Below are positions 13,402 to 25,996 of a stretch of 64,000 nucleotides of DNA, piece by piece; position 1 is the stretch's first letter, and each line of letters begins with the position of its first letter. The DNA lies in contig CM022665.1 in assembly GCA_012295275.1 (NCBI GenBank), positions 41,121,152-41,185,151 of the forward strand. Direction: 5' to 3'. Below the pieces are notes generated by a model, which saw nothing but the letters and a program-made list of their open reading frames with translations, did not search any database and was not told the origin of the DNA. The translations under genes were made by a program, and so were the position numbers. Source of the stretch: Chrysomallon squamiferum (Eukaryota > Mollusca > Gastropoda > Neomphalida > Peltospiridae).

Positions 13402-15404
13402 TCATTTTTCTTCCTGTTGCTTGTGCATAGTCCAAATACATGTCTGCCCAATGCCTGTCATGGCGATTACTTTGTAACCAATCAGCTCTAGTTTATTCAT
13501 GACAACACGAGGTGTGTCTGGAACTTTATATTCTGGACTGTTGAGAAAGAGAGAGAGTTTTTTTAATAATAATAATAATAGTAGTAGTAGTAGTAAATTA
13601 ATACAATAAATACAGAAATAATAATTAGTTATTAACAAATAATTAAAATAATTTAATTAAAAATAAAATAAAAATAAAAACATCAGCAACAAGGATTTGA
13701 TATAAATAAAACTATAAAAATTTAATTATATTTAAGTAAAATCAGGAGGAAGAGATAATAACAAAAAAATCCCATTTTTTATTGGATTTTTCAAATGGCA
13801 AAGTAAAATTGTTATATATTTGTTCAGTGAGAAACCTTTAATAAAAAAAAAATAAGTGAAATACAAGAATATTAAAAAAAATAATAATAATAAATAAAAA
13901 TTATAAAGAAGAATATTATAATCCTTCAATATTAAAATTTAAAATGCTGTAGAACAAAAAAATCCATTAAAAAAAAAACTAACCCAGTAATACTCACAAA
14001 TTATTTCCCAGCTCTCTTGATATCGTTGCTCCAAGGTAATTCATAATTTGAGTGTCACTCTTTTCATCCCCAACAGTTGTGGGTCCTCTTTCCTGGAAAT
14101 TTGAAATTTATATTTCACCATAAAATTAATTTAAACTAAACAATTCTTTAAATACAAATAAAAACACAGTGCAGAAAGGGAAAACTGCACAAGGCCACTA
14201 AATGTACAAATAATACCAGGAAAATAAGAAAAAGTTGATGCATATTTTTCTATGATAATAATAATTATTATTTCACTTCCATAGGATATATATTTTATTC
14301 CCATCTTGCTTGCTTTCAGGCTTTCTTATTCTGCAAATACAGCCTATAATTAATTTTTGTGACATTTGCTTTTAGGATCTAGAAATTTAAGGTTCATAGG
14401 GAGGAAAATACATCAGAATTAACTGGGGGGGTGAATAAATAAATAAATATATATATATATATACATACACACACAGTGGCACCTTGAGTTATGAGTGCCC
14501 CAACTTACAAGTTTTTCAAGTTACGAGCAGTCAGCCAATCAGTTTCTTGCTTTAAGTTGCAAGTCAAAATCCAAGTTACGAGTGAGTTTCATATATGCCG
14601 CTGCTAGTTGGCACAACGAACAACATAACATGCACCAGCATCCTGCATCTCACTCATTTAATTCATGAAGTTACTTCGCCGCAGAAGCATCTCTGTTGTG
14701 TTGTGTTCACATTTTGTGCAGTATTTTCCCAGATTTCTTTTTTCTGATCATGGATCCTAAGAAAGTGCAAAGGACAATGCTGAGAAGTAGCGGATGATGT
14801 CCATTGAATTAAAGATTGAATTCATAGAAAAACACGAGCGAGGTGTGCATCTAGGTGACTTGGCTAGGCTGTACAAGCATAGTACTTGTATGATATGTAC
14901 CAGACTGAAGCTGAAGGAGTCGATAAAGGCTGTAACTCCTGCCAAAGGGGTTAAGATAATTGTTCTGATCTCCAAGATAAATACACTTAACAAAACCAAT
15001 TTATTTATTTACATTCTCTTTTATTTTGTTTTTATACAATATTTGTTATTTATAAATACATTTTTCTTATTTAAAAACAAGTTATATTTAAAAAAAATTA
15101 AAAAATTAAAATAAAAGGGGTGGTTTTTAGGGGGCTGGAATGGATTAATGGTATTTCAGTTAACTTCAGTTGTGAAAATTGATTTGATACACGAACGAAT
15201 TAAACTCTTAAGTCAAGGCACCACTGTGTATATATATATATAACCATTACAATTTAGTTGTAACTGGCTTGATTCAGCATAATTATTATGCACATTTGTG
15301 TGCAGGCCTAGTGTATAAGAATTAGATTTATATTTACATTTATTAGTATTATTATTATTATTTTATTTATCTTTTATATATATATATATAAAAGATAAAT
15401 AAAA

Positions 15405-15438
<34 letters not shown>

Positions 15439-16289
15439 GTAAATATAAATCTAATTCTTATACACTAGGCCTGCACACAAGCCAGTTACAACTAAATTGT
15501 AATGGTTATAAAGTATGTCAAGCGTGAAGGCTAAGTTAATAGTAATACTTAAACGGATGATAATTACATTAGCTATCATGATCATCATGTAAGTCAGAAC
15601 ATGGGTCATAAGAACATTACATGCACAATATAATTATTTTTTACTATAAGAGAATTAAAAACAAAACATCTTTGGCTGTACTTCTTAAATTACTTCAAAG
15701 TAATTCTATCCCGAGTCTTCGTTGCGTAATTTCATTCATTTGAGACTAAATTTATATATGTTTCTGATGATTTTCATCTAATTCTCCCTTTATAGTTTAT
15801 CAAACACCGCATAGTGAGTGAGAAAACAAACAAAAACAAAAAACTAAAGCGCTAATCGGAGCAGCTGTTGTAAAGCACGCCTGCGACAGTCACGCTCTCT
15901 GCGAAAGCCAGGGGGTGTGTCTGTCGCAGATACACTGCATAAGAACAAGCACCATTAATGTAGTTGCGACCTAAATCATAATTATGGAACATTCACAATC
16001 GCCATCGGACACTGCTATGTAAATTTTTTATTTTGTTTTTGTGTTTACGGCAGAAGAAAATTACTGCAAATAATAAATTAAAACTCTAACATTTTATATT
16101 CTTAATTTAAAGCTCGAGTGTGATCGTTTATAGCAACAAGATTTCATTTGAAAATATCACTCTAATATACAGCCTCCCAACACCGGCAACTCACCCACAG
16201 TTCAGGCTTTAAGGGCTTTTTGAGTATGTCCTATTTTAATCTTATCTACTCACCAGCTGTACCTGTGTACTAATTAAAATATACGGCAT
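13402..16289 (-). CDS. GCHFR: GTP cyclohydrolase I feedback regulatory protein (GFRP), 3 exons, 88 aa
   Basis: GFRP binds GTP cyclohydrolase I and mediates inhibition by tetrahydrobiopterin and stimulation by phenylalanine, so it sets flux into BH4 synthesis in the cytosol. Exons: 16289-16254, 14092-13998, 13537-13402. Phases close exactly (36+95+136 nt). The product starts MPYILISTQVQLERGPTTVG, continues with GDEKSDTQIMNYLGA and ELGNNFPEYKVPDTPRVV, and ends GQTCIWTMHKQQEEK. This runs the full length of vertebrate GFRP (84 aa), including the N-terminal beta strand, the NNF element, the PPR-V-like segment and the GxGQTxxW strand near the end. The four extra C-terminal residues are the only length difference. 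The start is chosen because MPY is the universal family start and its exon ends in a clean GTGAGT donor. Intron 1 is over 2 kb and full of insertions. The gene is divergent from the RMDN gene. Confidence 0.95.
14474..15226 (+). mobile_element. Deleted Tigger/pogo-family DNA transposon with terminal inverted repeats
   Basis: The left end CAGTGGCACCTTGAG (from 14474) matches the reverse complement of the right end, which finishes ...CAAGGCACCACTG at 15226; similarity extends about 20-25 bp with a few mismatches. TA flanks both ends, as expected for Tc1/mariner/pogo target sites, though the surrounding TA repeats blur the duplication. Inside, 14794 onward encodes MMSIELKIEFIEKHERGVHL and LARLYKHSTCMICTRLKLKE, the N-terminal psq-type helix-turn-helix of Tigger transposases, followed by SIKAVTPAKGVKII. 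The CENP-B-type second DNA-binding domain and the DDE core are missing, so this is an internally deleted, non-autonomous copy. It lies in GCHFR intron 1, opposite in orientation. Confidence 0.85.
15239..15510. repeat. 272-bp foldback (near-perfect inverted repeat) abutting the Tigger end
   Basis: The left arm begins TATAACCATTACAATTTAGT and the right arm ends with its exact complement at 15510. Inner arm segments around AGGCCTAGTGTATAAG also pair. The centre is a (TA)n core flanked by ATT/AAT tracts near 15375-15390. The left arm has about 28 extra bases (15271-15298, itself containing GCATAATTATTATGC) and the right arm a longer AAT tract. A transcript of GCHFR intron 1 would form a long hairpin. 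It may be a foldback transposon or an inverted duplication started at the TA repeat. Confidence 0.9.
15881..15929. other. GC-rich stem-loop in an unusual GC-rich patch of GCHFR intron 1
   Basis: CTGCGACAG (15881-15889) pairs exactly with CTGTCGCAG (15921-15929) across a 31-nt loop. The surrounding 15845-15945 is much richer in G+C and CpG than its neighbourhood. It could be an alternative first exon, an enhancer or a small structured RNA; no known RNA family was recognised. Confidence 0.4.
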
Positions 16290-16460
16290 TATGTGTTTGT
16301 CGATTAATTACGTTGAATATGCAACTTCAGAATACGAATATCAATATAAGCATATGAAAACAGCTTTGACTGACCACAGATAATAATGCTGAATGAATAA
16401 AGCGAAATCTTTGGGACTGTGATAGAGGCTAAAAGCCGGACACAAACAGAAACACGGACC

Positions 16461-16531
<71 letters not shown>

Positions 16532-16633
16532 GGTGTTATTGTTACAGCCGCCATTGTTGTTAACAGACTGAAACATTTTTTTTAATGTTTTTTAACCAAA
16601 TTGTTGTCTATCTTTCTGTCATTATTATTATTA

Positions 16634-16668
<35 letters not shown>

Positions 16669-17030
16669 ACTGCAACGGTATTAGTTTGTATCTACTGTAA
16701 TAACAGTAGCAAAAGTATTAGTAACGGAATGATAGTAAATCCTTATATAGTGAAAAGTGAAAAAACAAACAGCATTTTTACTTCTTTTTTTTAATTATTA
16801 TTTCTTTTTCCCTTTCTTTCTTCGTCTTCTTTTTTAATGTCTCAAATTCTTTAATATTTAACATTCATATACATTTAATAAAGTCAATGTTTAACGCGAA
16901 TGAGTATATCCAGTGCAGACTTTCTTCAGTCATCATATTTACTTACCTTTTTTAATTTATTAACGATTCAACATTAAATTATTTTACCAGATTCCTCATG
17001 TATCTTTTTCTCTTGATAATTTTATTTTTT

Positions 17031-17076
<46 letters not shown>

Positions 17077-17232
17077 GACACTTCGGTTAATATAATAATA
17101 TTTAATATATTAACATTATTATCCAGGTTTACATAATTATCTCCCTTTTGTAGACTTTTAACCTGTGGCGTGATATTTTCGGTAACAACATAAGAAACAT
17201 GGTTTGGAGATCTGTGTAGTTTGTGATTGTTC
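16290..17232. promoter_or_regulatory. Divergent intergenic region between GCHFR and the RMDN gene
   Basis: The two start codons face away from each other with about 940 bp between them, so this must hold both promoters or a shared one. It contains a long ATT microsatellite (16463-16529), a GTT/GTC-rich stretch to about 16680, and an AAT run (about 17033-17075). The non-repetitive blocks with CpG are near 16410-16460 and 17150-17232. No TATA box could be distinguished from the AT-rich background. Confidence 0.5.
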
Positions 17233-20200
17233 ATGAATTCAGCTGTGATTAAGTACAATAAAATGATTTGGAATTTACATATAGGCGGGTTCATTAAGTC
17301 ACATAGGACGTTGTTTTTAAGTATTAGCACAGGTTTGTTGATCGGATCAGGAATAACGATTTTGTGTTACCGGTTGCAGAGAGTCGCAAAGGAATTGGAA
17401 CGCTTGAGCAGTGTTATTGCTCGGCTGGAAACTGAGGTCTCATCACTAAGACAAACTTTGGAAACACGGCCTGAAAGAAATACAGTGAACCGTCAGTTTT
17501 ATTCAGTCAGCAGTACTGAGGAAGACGACCTTTTTGTGGATGCAAAATACGAGTATGTTGACTGAAATTATGCATTTTGCTATACGCTAGTCTATGACTA
17601 TGTTAACCTAGGTTGTAGATTAGGTTAAGCTTATTTTCGTTAACCCTATCAATAACTACTTTTCGTCGGTTGTGCTAAATTTTACAGCAAACTTTTACTG
17701 TACACTTTTATAATTACCATTTTAGATGAGTTCTGATAGCCAAACTAACAAAAAAGTCAGAAAGCTTATTTATATTCTTCTTTGGTTTTGGTGTTACCTT
17801 AGTGATGACAGTAACTAAAATTAAGAATACCACAAATCTGACATTTGGTAAAAATAGACAAAATTCTTTTGCTAGCAAGAAGAATAATATTATGACTAAC
17901 TTCAAAACTTTAAACTTTTAAATTTTATAAACATTATTTCTTTATAATAAAATTAATTTTATGTACAAAAATATATCTAACCACATTAATTAAACCCCCA
18001 TTTCTTAAACAGCGAATCCACCCTGTATACCAATACATCTAGGAGAAATCATATTTAATTTATGTATTACATTTTAATGTTGAATGTTAATAAATTTAAT
18101 GATCTGTCACATGACATACACATTTGAAGTTTATCATTTCAATATGTTTTTTTATTATTATTATTTTTTTTTATATATTGGTCACATTTCAGATAATCTA
18201 CAGTGACTCTACACATAGCATTTTCCACTTAAATTTGTATGTTGTGTAGAGTTTGAAAGTGAAAGTGAATTAATTTTTTGAATTGTAAAGCTTTAGTCCG
18301 TTAAGTATTCCTGAAATGAGGCAATCTTCGGGCACATTATATTATACATTTTTTTTTCTTTTCTAATGTTGATGATTAACTCAAATTGTCAGAGACTAAA
18401 AGGAAACAAAAAATTATCTCAGCACACTATAATCTGTGTTGATGTGACATCAAACATACATAATATTATTGTTAAAAACAATACAGTAAAAAGAGAAGAA
18501 ACATGATGCCATTGATAAATATAATATGTTTTGAATAGCAGCAAGAGATCTATTTTATAAACACCTTCCCAAAGACAGGAATACACATACCTTGACCTTT
18601 GATAGCCCAAAGATTGTGCTGAGGAAAATTGATTGTGTGATTCATCATCATATCCTCAGCCAAATGCTCTACCCAGTCTGTGATGGAATAAGGTGATAAC
18701 ATGGTAAAAACATGGCAGGTTTGTTGTGATAAAGAGTGAAAATGCAGTTTTTAAATTGTTACAATTCTGAGATGTTTTTTATGCTTCTGTTAAATTATTG
18801 TCCAAGCATTTTGTTTATGATTATACTCATAGTAGGTACCCATGGTAAGATTTTATGTACATATATACATACATGTATTTGGGATCTTAAGAAAGTGGTA
18901 CATTTGTTCAAGTATTTTTTAAAGGTAACTAGAAAATTCTCTCTCTCTATCTCTCTCTCTCTCATAAGTTATATATCTGTGTGTGTGTGTGTGTGTGTAT
19001 GTTTATCTATCTATCTATCTGTTTATTGGTGTGTCTCTGTATCTACACAGACACATATAAAGATTTTAATATTTATTCTGGTTTTGAAATGAAAGATTTC
19101 TGTAATTCTTCTTTTCCTTTTCCTTCATTTTAATGCATTCAGGTATAGTTTTGATCTTACATCTGTGTTACGTGTGTTGATTATATTGCTATTATTCCTA
19201 ATCAAACTAATTTAACTATATTTAAAAAATCTAAGTTTCAGTGTTGATCCTGAATCGGTTAAAAGTTCCAGAGAAAAATTGTTTGAACTGATAGATTTAG
19301 AAACAAAGAAGTTTGAGTTGCAAGACAGGTTTGTTTTGATAAGTTCTGAAAATTAATAATACTAATAAAATTATATTTTATACATTTTTTTTTGTTAAAC
19401 ATGTTTTTTTGATCATTTTTTTTGTTCTTTTTTTTTGTGTGTGTTATAATGTGAAAATCATTTATGCTTCTGTTGGATAACTTTTCAAGCATTATTATCA
19501 TGGTTATATCTACCTATAACAAATGTGTATATTTAGTGATCTTTTGTTTAATAATAGATGATAAAGATATTTGGAAAGATAACTATAAAATCTCACTGTC
19601 TCTTTCTCTGCATATGTCCATAAGAACTGGAAATGTAATTCATTATACATATTTTTATTATATATTTAACTTTTTTTTTTTTCAAGTTTAAACAAAAACA
19701 AAACATTTTAATGATTCATTTAATTCTTCTAGCATATATTTGATGCATTCAAAATACATTTAATATTTTATTTGTTTGTTTGTTTGTTTATTTATATTAA
19801 TTTTTTTTTTTAAATTTTTTTTAATTTAGACAGAAAAAGATTTTATGAATTATTTTAATTCTTAATACATTTGTTTGATGCATTCAGGCTCAGACAGATA
19901 TCTTTATTATGCATGTTATTAGCTGTTTGGATGTGTTATTGTTATTTCACATGAAATTTTATTTTAAAATCTGTATTTCAGTGTTGATATTGAACCACCT
20001 ACAAAAAGTGAAAAAGATAGAACCTCTGAACTTGAACATCTAGAAGTAACAGAGCAGTTTGAATTCCATGAACCAGAACTTCCTCAAACTTCGTCTAGGG
20101 ATGGATTTTTTATTGATGTGGAACATTTATTTCAGGGAGATGAAAAGAGCTATGAGATTGCCTTTCAAATGCTGTCTAATAATGAATCAAAGGTATTGTT

Positions 20201-21451
20201 CCTTTCTTTTCTATTTACATCTCAATTTATTTTTTCTGATACAGTTTTATATGTTATTTTATGCTATTCTGTATTGGTTAGTACTCACAGTCATACCAAT
20301 GTTAATGCAAAAACTGTACTATTCTGCACTACACTACATTACAATACACTGCATAATACCACACCATACCATACAGTACCATACTGTACTGTAAGATGTC
20401 ATGCCATGCTAATAGTAATACTTGTACTGTTCTCTATGTGCTTGTGTGTGTTGTGTTTATTTAATTATATACTTACACACACACATATATATATATACAC
20501 ATATATATAATATATGTACATTTTATTTTATATATATATATTGTTTACAGTACTCGGAAGACTATGAATTTCACTGGAGGATGTCAAAAGCCTGTTACCT
20601 TCTGTCAAAGATTGAGAAAACTCGAGGTCAGTTGGATCGAACAAAGGAACTTCTTAATGATTCTGTAAATCATGCAGTGACAAGTCTGAAACTGAATGAA
20701 AACTGCCCAGAAGCTCATAAATGGTAAAAATAGCTCTCTCTGTTTTCCTTTTTTTGTATAAACAATATCCAAATTTTTATGTTGTAAATGAAGCCACTGT
20801 TCCCAATAAATGTAAGAAATTGTCATATAAAAAAATGGAACAGTATTCTAGAAAATATTTTACAGTGTTAATGGTTATAATTATAATTATCTAATTTCAG
20901 CTGCAATTTTGTACTTTTGTATTAGTTGTAATTACATGATTCACGTATGGATCCATTAAATTATAATTAATTTATGTTAACAGTCCTTGATATTAAAATG
21001 GTCTCTTTTTGACTAATAATAAACATTTTTATTTCTCTCCATCTCTCTTTCTCCTATTCATAATAATACATTTAGGTTGAACCATAAATGTGTCTGTCTG
21101 TCTATCTGTATGTTAGTTAATTTATTTCTGTCTTCCTTTTTAGGAAAGTTACATATCAATCTTTTGTTACATATCTAAATGGCTAGTCAGATTTTAATTA
21201 GTAATAGAAAATAACTAGAGTTGTACGTTGGTTTATACAATTATGCAGTTTTGTAATTAATTGAATGTAATTTGAAATGGATGACATAATATTAATATTT
21301 AAATTTCAGGTATGCGATAAGTTTAGGAAGTTACGGTGATTACCTGAGTAACCAAGATAAAATCAAAAATGGTTTCAAAATAAAGGTAACATGTATAGAT
21401 TATAATCCTATAGCATTTATTTTTTATTTTTTTTACATTAGTTAATACCTG

Positions 21452-21488
<37 letters not shown>

Positions 21489-24400
21489 ATGCCATGAAAA
21501 TATATTCATTAACAGAGACCATTTTGTTAAAAAAAGAAAGAAAAAGGAATCACTATAATTACAGATTTATGAAAAATAAATTTAATATGTATGTATATTT
21601 TTATATTTCTGAGTCATACAGATGTTAGACAATACAGACAAATATATATATACAAGAAGAAAAGAGATGAAAACAACATTCTGAGGCTTTCATCCAAAAA
21701 CAAAACACTAAGGCTACACATAATAATGATGATGATGAAGACAACAGTGATCATCATATAAATTTGCCTGTAATTTCTAAAGAAAATAATTATTTATCTT
21801 CAATCAACCTGCAGACTTGTCTCTGTGTTGTATTACAGTGTATTCATTTGATATTTTCTTTTTCATTTGTTTAGGACCATATTCAGAAAGCCATAGAGTT
21901 AAATCCAAATGATCCTTTTATTCATCACATGATGGGAAGATGGTCATACAGTGTAAGTCCTTTATTCTTTTAAATAAGTCCACTGATTTTGTAATATATA
22001 TATGTATGTATACATATACATATACATATAAATTTAGATATATTTAAACAAGGAGAAGAGAACTAGATGTATTTATTCTGCTTCTGTTTATATGTAAAAT
22101 AAAAAAATGTGCTAGATGTTTATCTTTGTATGTGTAATAAACATTTTTTGTTATTTGTAGGTGTACATGTTATCTTGGTTAGATAGAAAGCTGGCAGCAA
22201 CTTTGATAGCCACTCCACCAGATGCTAAAATAGAGGACGCACTAGAATCATTTCTAACAGTAAATATTTTTCTTTTCCAATTTGTTTTTTACCTGTTTGA
22301 TCTTAGAGATGTTCTAGAGTATTTTGTTTTCTGTTTCTGTAATATTACTGACTTTAAATGACGACCTCAAACTAATCCCAAATTATCATATTCTGGAAAA
22401 TCATTTAAAAAGACTTGATATGTCACTTGCATGGAATGAATGATTAGGACTTTCAAAAGCATTTAAAATTCTCCTAATTATTTCAGCCCTGAATTAAAAT
22501 TGAAAAGTAATTTATGAAAATTTAAGAAAAAGAAGAGCAATAATAATAGTATTTGTTTTTCTAATTATTTTCAGATTAAGAAATATTTTTTTGATTATAA
22601 GATTATACAGTTTAAAGTGGTATTAAATTATTTCTAACAGTAACACATTACTCATTATTATTAATACTACTATTTTTAATAAAATGATTTTAAAAAATGT
22701 TACATTTCTTCAGTAATCAGCTAAAATCATTTGGTCCAAAAACTAGAATAATAATTTTTGTACATCTTTATTTATTTAACTGGTTTTATTTTCAGGCAGA
22801 AAGGCTAAAACCTGATTCTTGGAAAGAAAACATGTTGTACATTGCTAAGGTGAGTTTATTTAAATGTGTCAAGCAGAACTTTCTTTTTTTCTTTTCTTTT
22901 TTTTGTTCAGAACTTGATGTACAAAACTTGATGTAATTAACCTTCTTCTGAAAAATAATTATTTTTAGTCATACAAAAAAAAAACTAAAGATTTTAGCCA
23001 ACTGTTTATCTCTTTAATTGACAGTTGTAATAATGAATTCTTGAAATAACTTTTATTTCAGGTTTAATTTTACTTTCTCACTTGTTTTCAGAGTTACATT
23101 CAGCTTAAACAATACAGTGACACTGCCAAATGGCTGCAAAGTGCAAGTGCTGTAGAAGCAAAAACAAATGATGTGAGTAAATATTAATCAATATCATAAT
23201 TATGCTTTGAGAAACCATGTTGTGGGCTTTTTCCCATTCCAAGCAGGGCTCTGTTATTGCTTTATCAAAGAATATAGCATATGCTTTTCTTACTATAGGA
23301 AGATATCTTGATTGTTACCAGTAAAAGTATGTCATTATACAACAACAACAAAAAAATACTATGTGCCTGACACATAATAAGCATTAACATTAAAATGTAT
23401 TGAAATGTCCTTAAGCAAGTAATTATTCAGTATAACATTATTATATGAAACAAGAAATATTATTTGTGACAAACAGGTGTTCTACAATACGTGTATGTAA
23501 AACTTTTAAAAACGTATTCACCATTTTGTCATCGTTTTTTCCATTGCTATTTGTAATAAATAATTAAATTTCAAACAAATATTTCACCATTTTGTTGAGG
23601 TTTCAGTCCATTCCTGCTTGTAACACATAACTGTGGTATCAATGGCCATTTTATTCAGTGTGAAATTGTTGCTAATTAATGTGATTAGTCTGTGAAACTG
23701 AGTCAGGAAAGTCTTTTCATGTTTTTGGATTGTTGTGATTATTGGGTTAAAACAAAAGTTCACACTGTTTTGGAAGTGAAATCAAAAAATAATAATTAGA
23801 TACTTATTATTTAACAAAATTTTATCATTATTACTGGAAAGGAAAAATATTTATTTATGTAAAAAAATATTTTGCTTTTTGCTTTCTCTCTTTTTTGTTT
23901 TTATTACTGAATTTTGATATTAATAGACCCATATACTGTATAAGTTAAAAAAAAAAAAAAATGATTTAATTCAGATTACACTGGTTTTGGGTTGTCTTTT
24001 TTTTTTATGAATATTAAGAGTTCATCTTTGAAAAAAAATTTATGTACATTATTCAGTTCTAAAAAATGAGATGAAAGTTAAATTCATAAATTAATTTCAT
24101 CAAATTGAATTTATAATGAACTGTTCATATTTGATCTATGTAACACATGGTGGACCGTTTTCTTTTTAATGATTAAATGAGTGTTCGGCAATAGCTGGGC
24201 AAAAAATTAAATTGACTTTTCTATTTTCTTTTTTTTTTTACAGAAATAAATATATTCATGAACAAAAGAAAATATTTTTTTCTAATTTTATTTTTATTTT
24301 TTTATTATTCTTCACTTAAAATCTGCTTAATTCTGAAGAATTATGTGATAACTTGCAACATTTCTTACTATATTTACTCCATTTTGTGTAGCCTTAGACT

Positions 24401-24906
24401 CTGGAAACACCAAACTCTTTCAACCCAGTCACATTTAAAATGAATAATTTCTAATTTTTCTGTGAATTTTGCTGCTTATTTTGATACCAAATACTTGCTA
24501 GACAAAATTCTGGATCTTTAGTTAGTTACTAAAGTGTTGCTCAAATTTGATTCTTATCTTCTGCAAATGGTTGCTTATGTAAAGTCACAAAATTGCATAC
24601 CTTCAAACTAAATCATTTAGCAAAATAATTTCATAAAATGTGTCCAATATCCATGATTTTCAGTTATCTCTTTTTGTAATAAAGTATATTTCTCTTTATG
24701 ATTTGAGTTATTTTTGATTGACTAAGTTTGACTTTTTACATACTAATGTGAAGTTTGACTCTATTTAGACAATCCATTATTAGTGGCATCATGTTAGAGT
24801 GTTATTTTGTACCTCTGTCTTTATAAGTAAACAGTGACTTCTTTAATTTCAGGACATAGAGGTTCAGAAGGAAATAGAAAGTCTGATGGTGAAGTACAAG
24901 AGGTGA
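17233..24906 (+). CDS. RMDN2/3: Regulator of microtubule dynamics protein (RMDN2/RMDN3 type), 10 exons, 410 aa
   Basis: Exons: 17233-17552, 19242-19328, 19982-20192, 20551-20723, 21310-21385, 21875-21952, 22161-22259, 22796-22849, 23092-23172, 24853-24906 (TGA). All phases close. Residues 27-45 form a membrane anchor and 48-79 a short coiled coil. QFYSVSS followed by TEEDD (88-99) resembles the phospho-FFAT motif by which RMDN3/PTPIP51 binds VAP proteins. From about 207 to the end lies the TPR-like RMDN domain: YEFHWRMSKACYLLSK, HKWYAISLGSYGDYL, HIQKAIELNPNDPF, GRWSYSVYMLSWLDRK, EDALESFLTAERLKP. These match vertebrate RMDN2/3 block for block, including the conserved LSWL(D/E)(R/K)K. RMDN3 tethers mitochondria to ER and RMDN2 is a related membrane protein. 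The length equals RMDN2, but the single invertebrate gene may be ancestral to both. An in-frame ATG at 17263 is an alternative start. Exons 2 and 3 look duplicated. Confidence 0.92.
18770..20070. repeat. Diverged tandem duplication (about 0.65-0.75 kb period) spanning RMDN exons 2 and 3
   Basis: Landmarks occur twice in order: TTATGCTTCTGTT (about 18780 and 19462) with CCAAGCATT/TCAAGCATT; GTAACTAGAAAATTCTC versus GATAACTATAAAATCTCA (about 18926 and 19578); TGATGCATTCAGG-type sequence (about 19130 and 19875); and TTTCAGTGTTGATcctGAAt versus TTTCAGTGTTGATattGAAc at the acceptors of exons 2 and 3. Both exons start in the same phase and begin V-D-[PI]-E. The copies are now only partly similar. 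Confidence 0.75.
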
Positions 24907-25230
24907 TGAGACAATGTCTTTATTTCACTAGTTACAGAAATGTTCACATTATATATGTATTTTATATATATATATGTATATTATATATGCATATATATAT
25001 ATATACGCACACACCTTTATACGGTGATATCTTTGAGAATGAAAATATGGATGCTAAAAATTAAATTACAGGTGACCATTAAGAAGAAATAAAAAGTAAA
25101 ACAAAAGAATAGCTAGTGTTAAGGACTTTTTGAAAAATGTTTTTATTTTATATGCTCTTTAGTAAATAGTGTAAAAAGTTGTAAATAATTAAACTGTTGT
25201 AAAAAAATTCATCTTTACAAATTTTAATAG

Positions 25231-25314
25231 GAAAAGAAAAGGCTTACTGAAGTTGCCAAATTTATCATTATTTGTTCAATGGCACAAAAATGTCAGGTGC
25301 TGTTGGTATCTCAG
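25231..25314 (+). other. Exon-like 84-nt segment downstream of RMDN, possible alternative last exon
   Basis: The segment sits between TTTTAATAG and CAG|GTAAAC, good 3' and 5' splice-site matches, and is open in two frames. If the final RMDN exon were spliced at AAGAG|GTGATG (before its stop, 24902/24903), this segment would continue in frame and reach TAA at 25314-25316, reading across the apparent donor and giving a basic tail. The stop-containing last exon fits RMDN length better, so this is only an alternative. Confidence 0.25.
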
Positions 25315-25593
25315 GTAAACCTGTTGAAAGTTTACTGAAATCAGTTTGCTTAATACTGGTAACAGCCAAAATAAAAAAATAAAAATTAAAAAAGTATTTG
25401 TGACAAATCTTTATTCTGTGATATTTGTATTTAAATATGATCATTTATAATCTTCTTCAAATAGATGATTTTTTCGTGGAAGACAATAAACTTTTCGTTT
25501 AGAATCTTTGTTTGAAGAAGAAGCATGGTCCCTAAATAAGATATTAAACAACTTGTTTTTCTTGCTAAGTTTAATCTAATAATAATAATAATA

Positions 25594-25632
<39 letters not shown>

Positions 25633-25962
25633 GCTTCATTGCAGGTTTTATGTATTTTGTATTTATTGTTTTAGCCTACTTTATTTAGGAAAGTGCAGGA
25701 TTTGTTATTTGTATGTAGATACTTGTTTTTTAAGTACATGCTTATCTGTGTATGTAAGTGTCATTGGTTATCTTTGTTTTACACTGTTAAGTATCTTGCA
25801 AATCCAGAAGAGTACTTTTCTGATTTTGTGATTTTAAAATTCAGTTCAGTTTTGTTGTTGAAAAATGCTTACTTCTATAACCTACTAACTCACTAACTTG
25901 ACAATGTCCAAGTTTAGCATGCTTGAATCGTTGTTAGATAATAATAATTAAAACAATGAACA

Positions 25963-25996
<34 letters not shown>

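Noticed and set aside
20059-20510. Plus-strand frames running past RMDN exon 3
   Set aside because: They run into intron sequence of ACACTAC/ATACC-type repeats; the donor at 20193 is clear.
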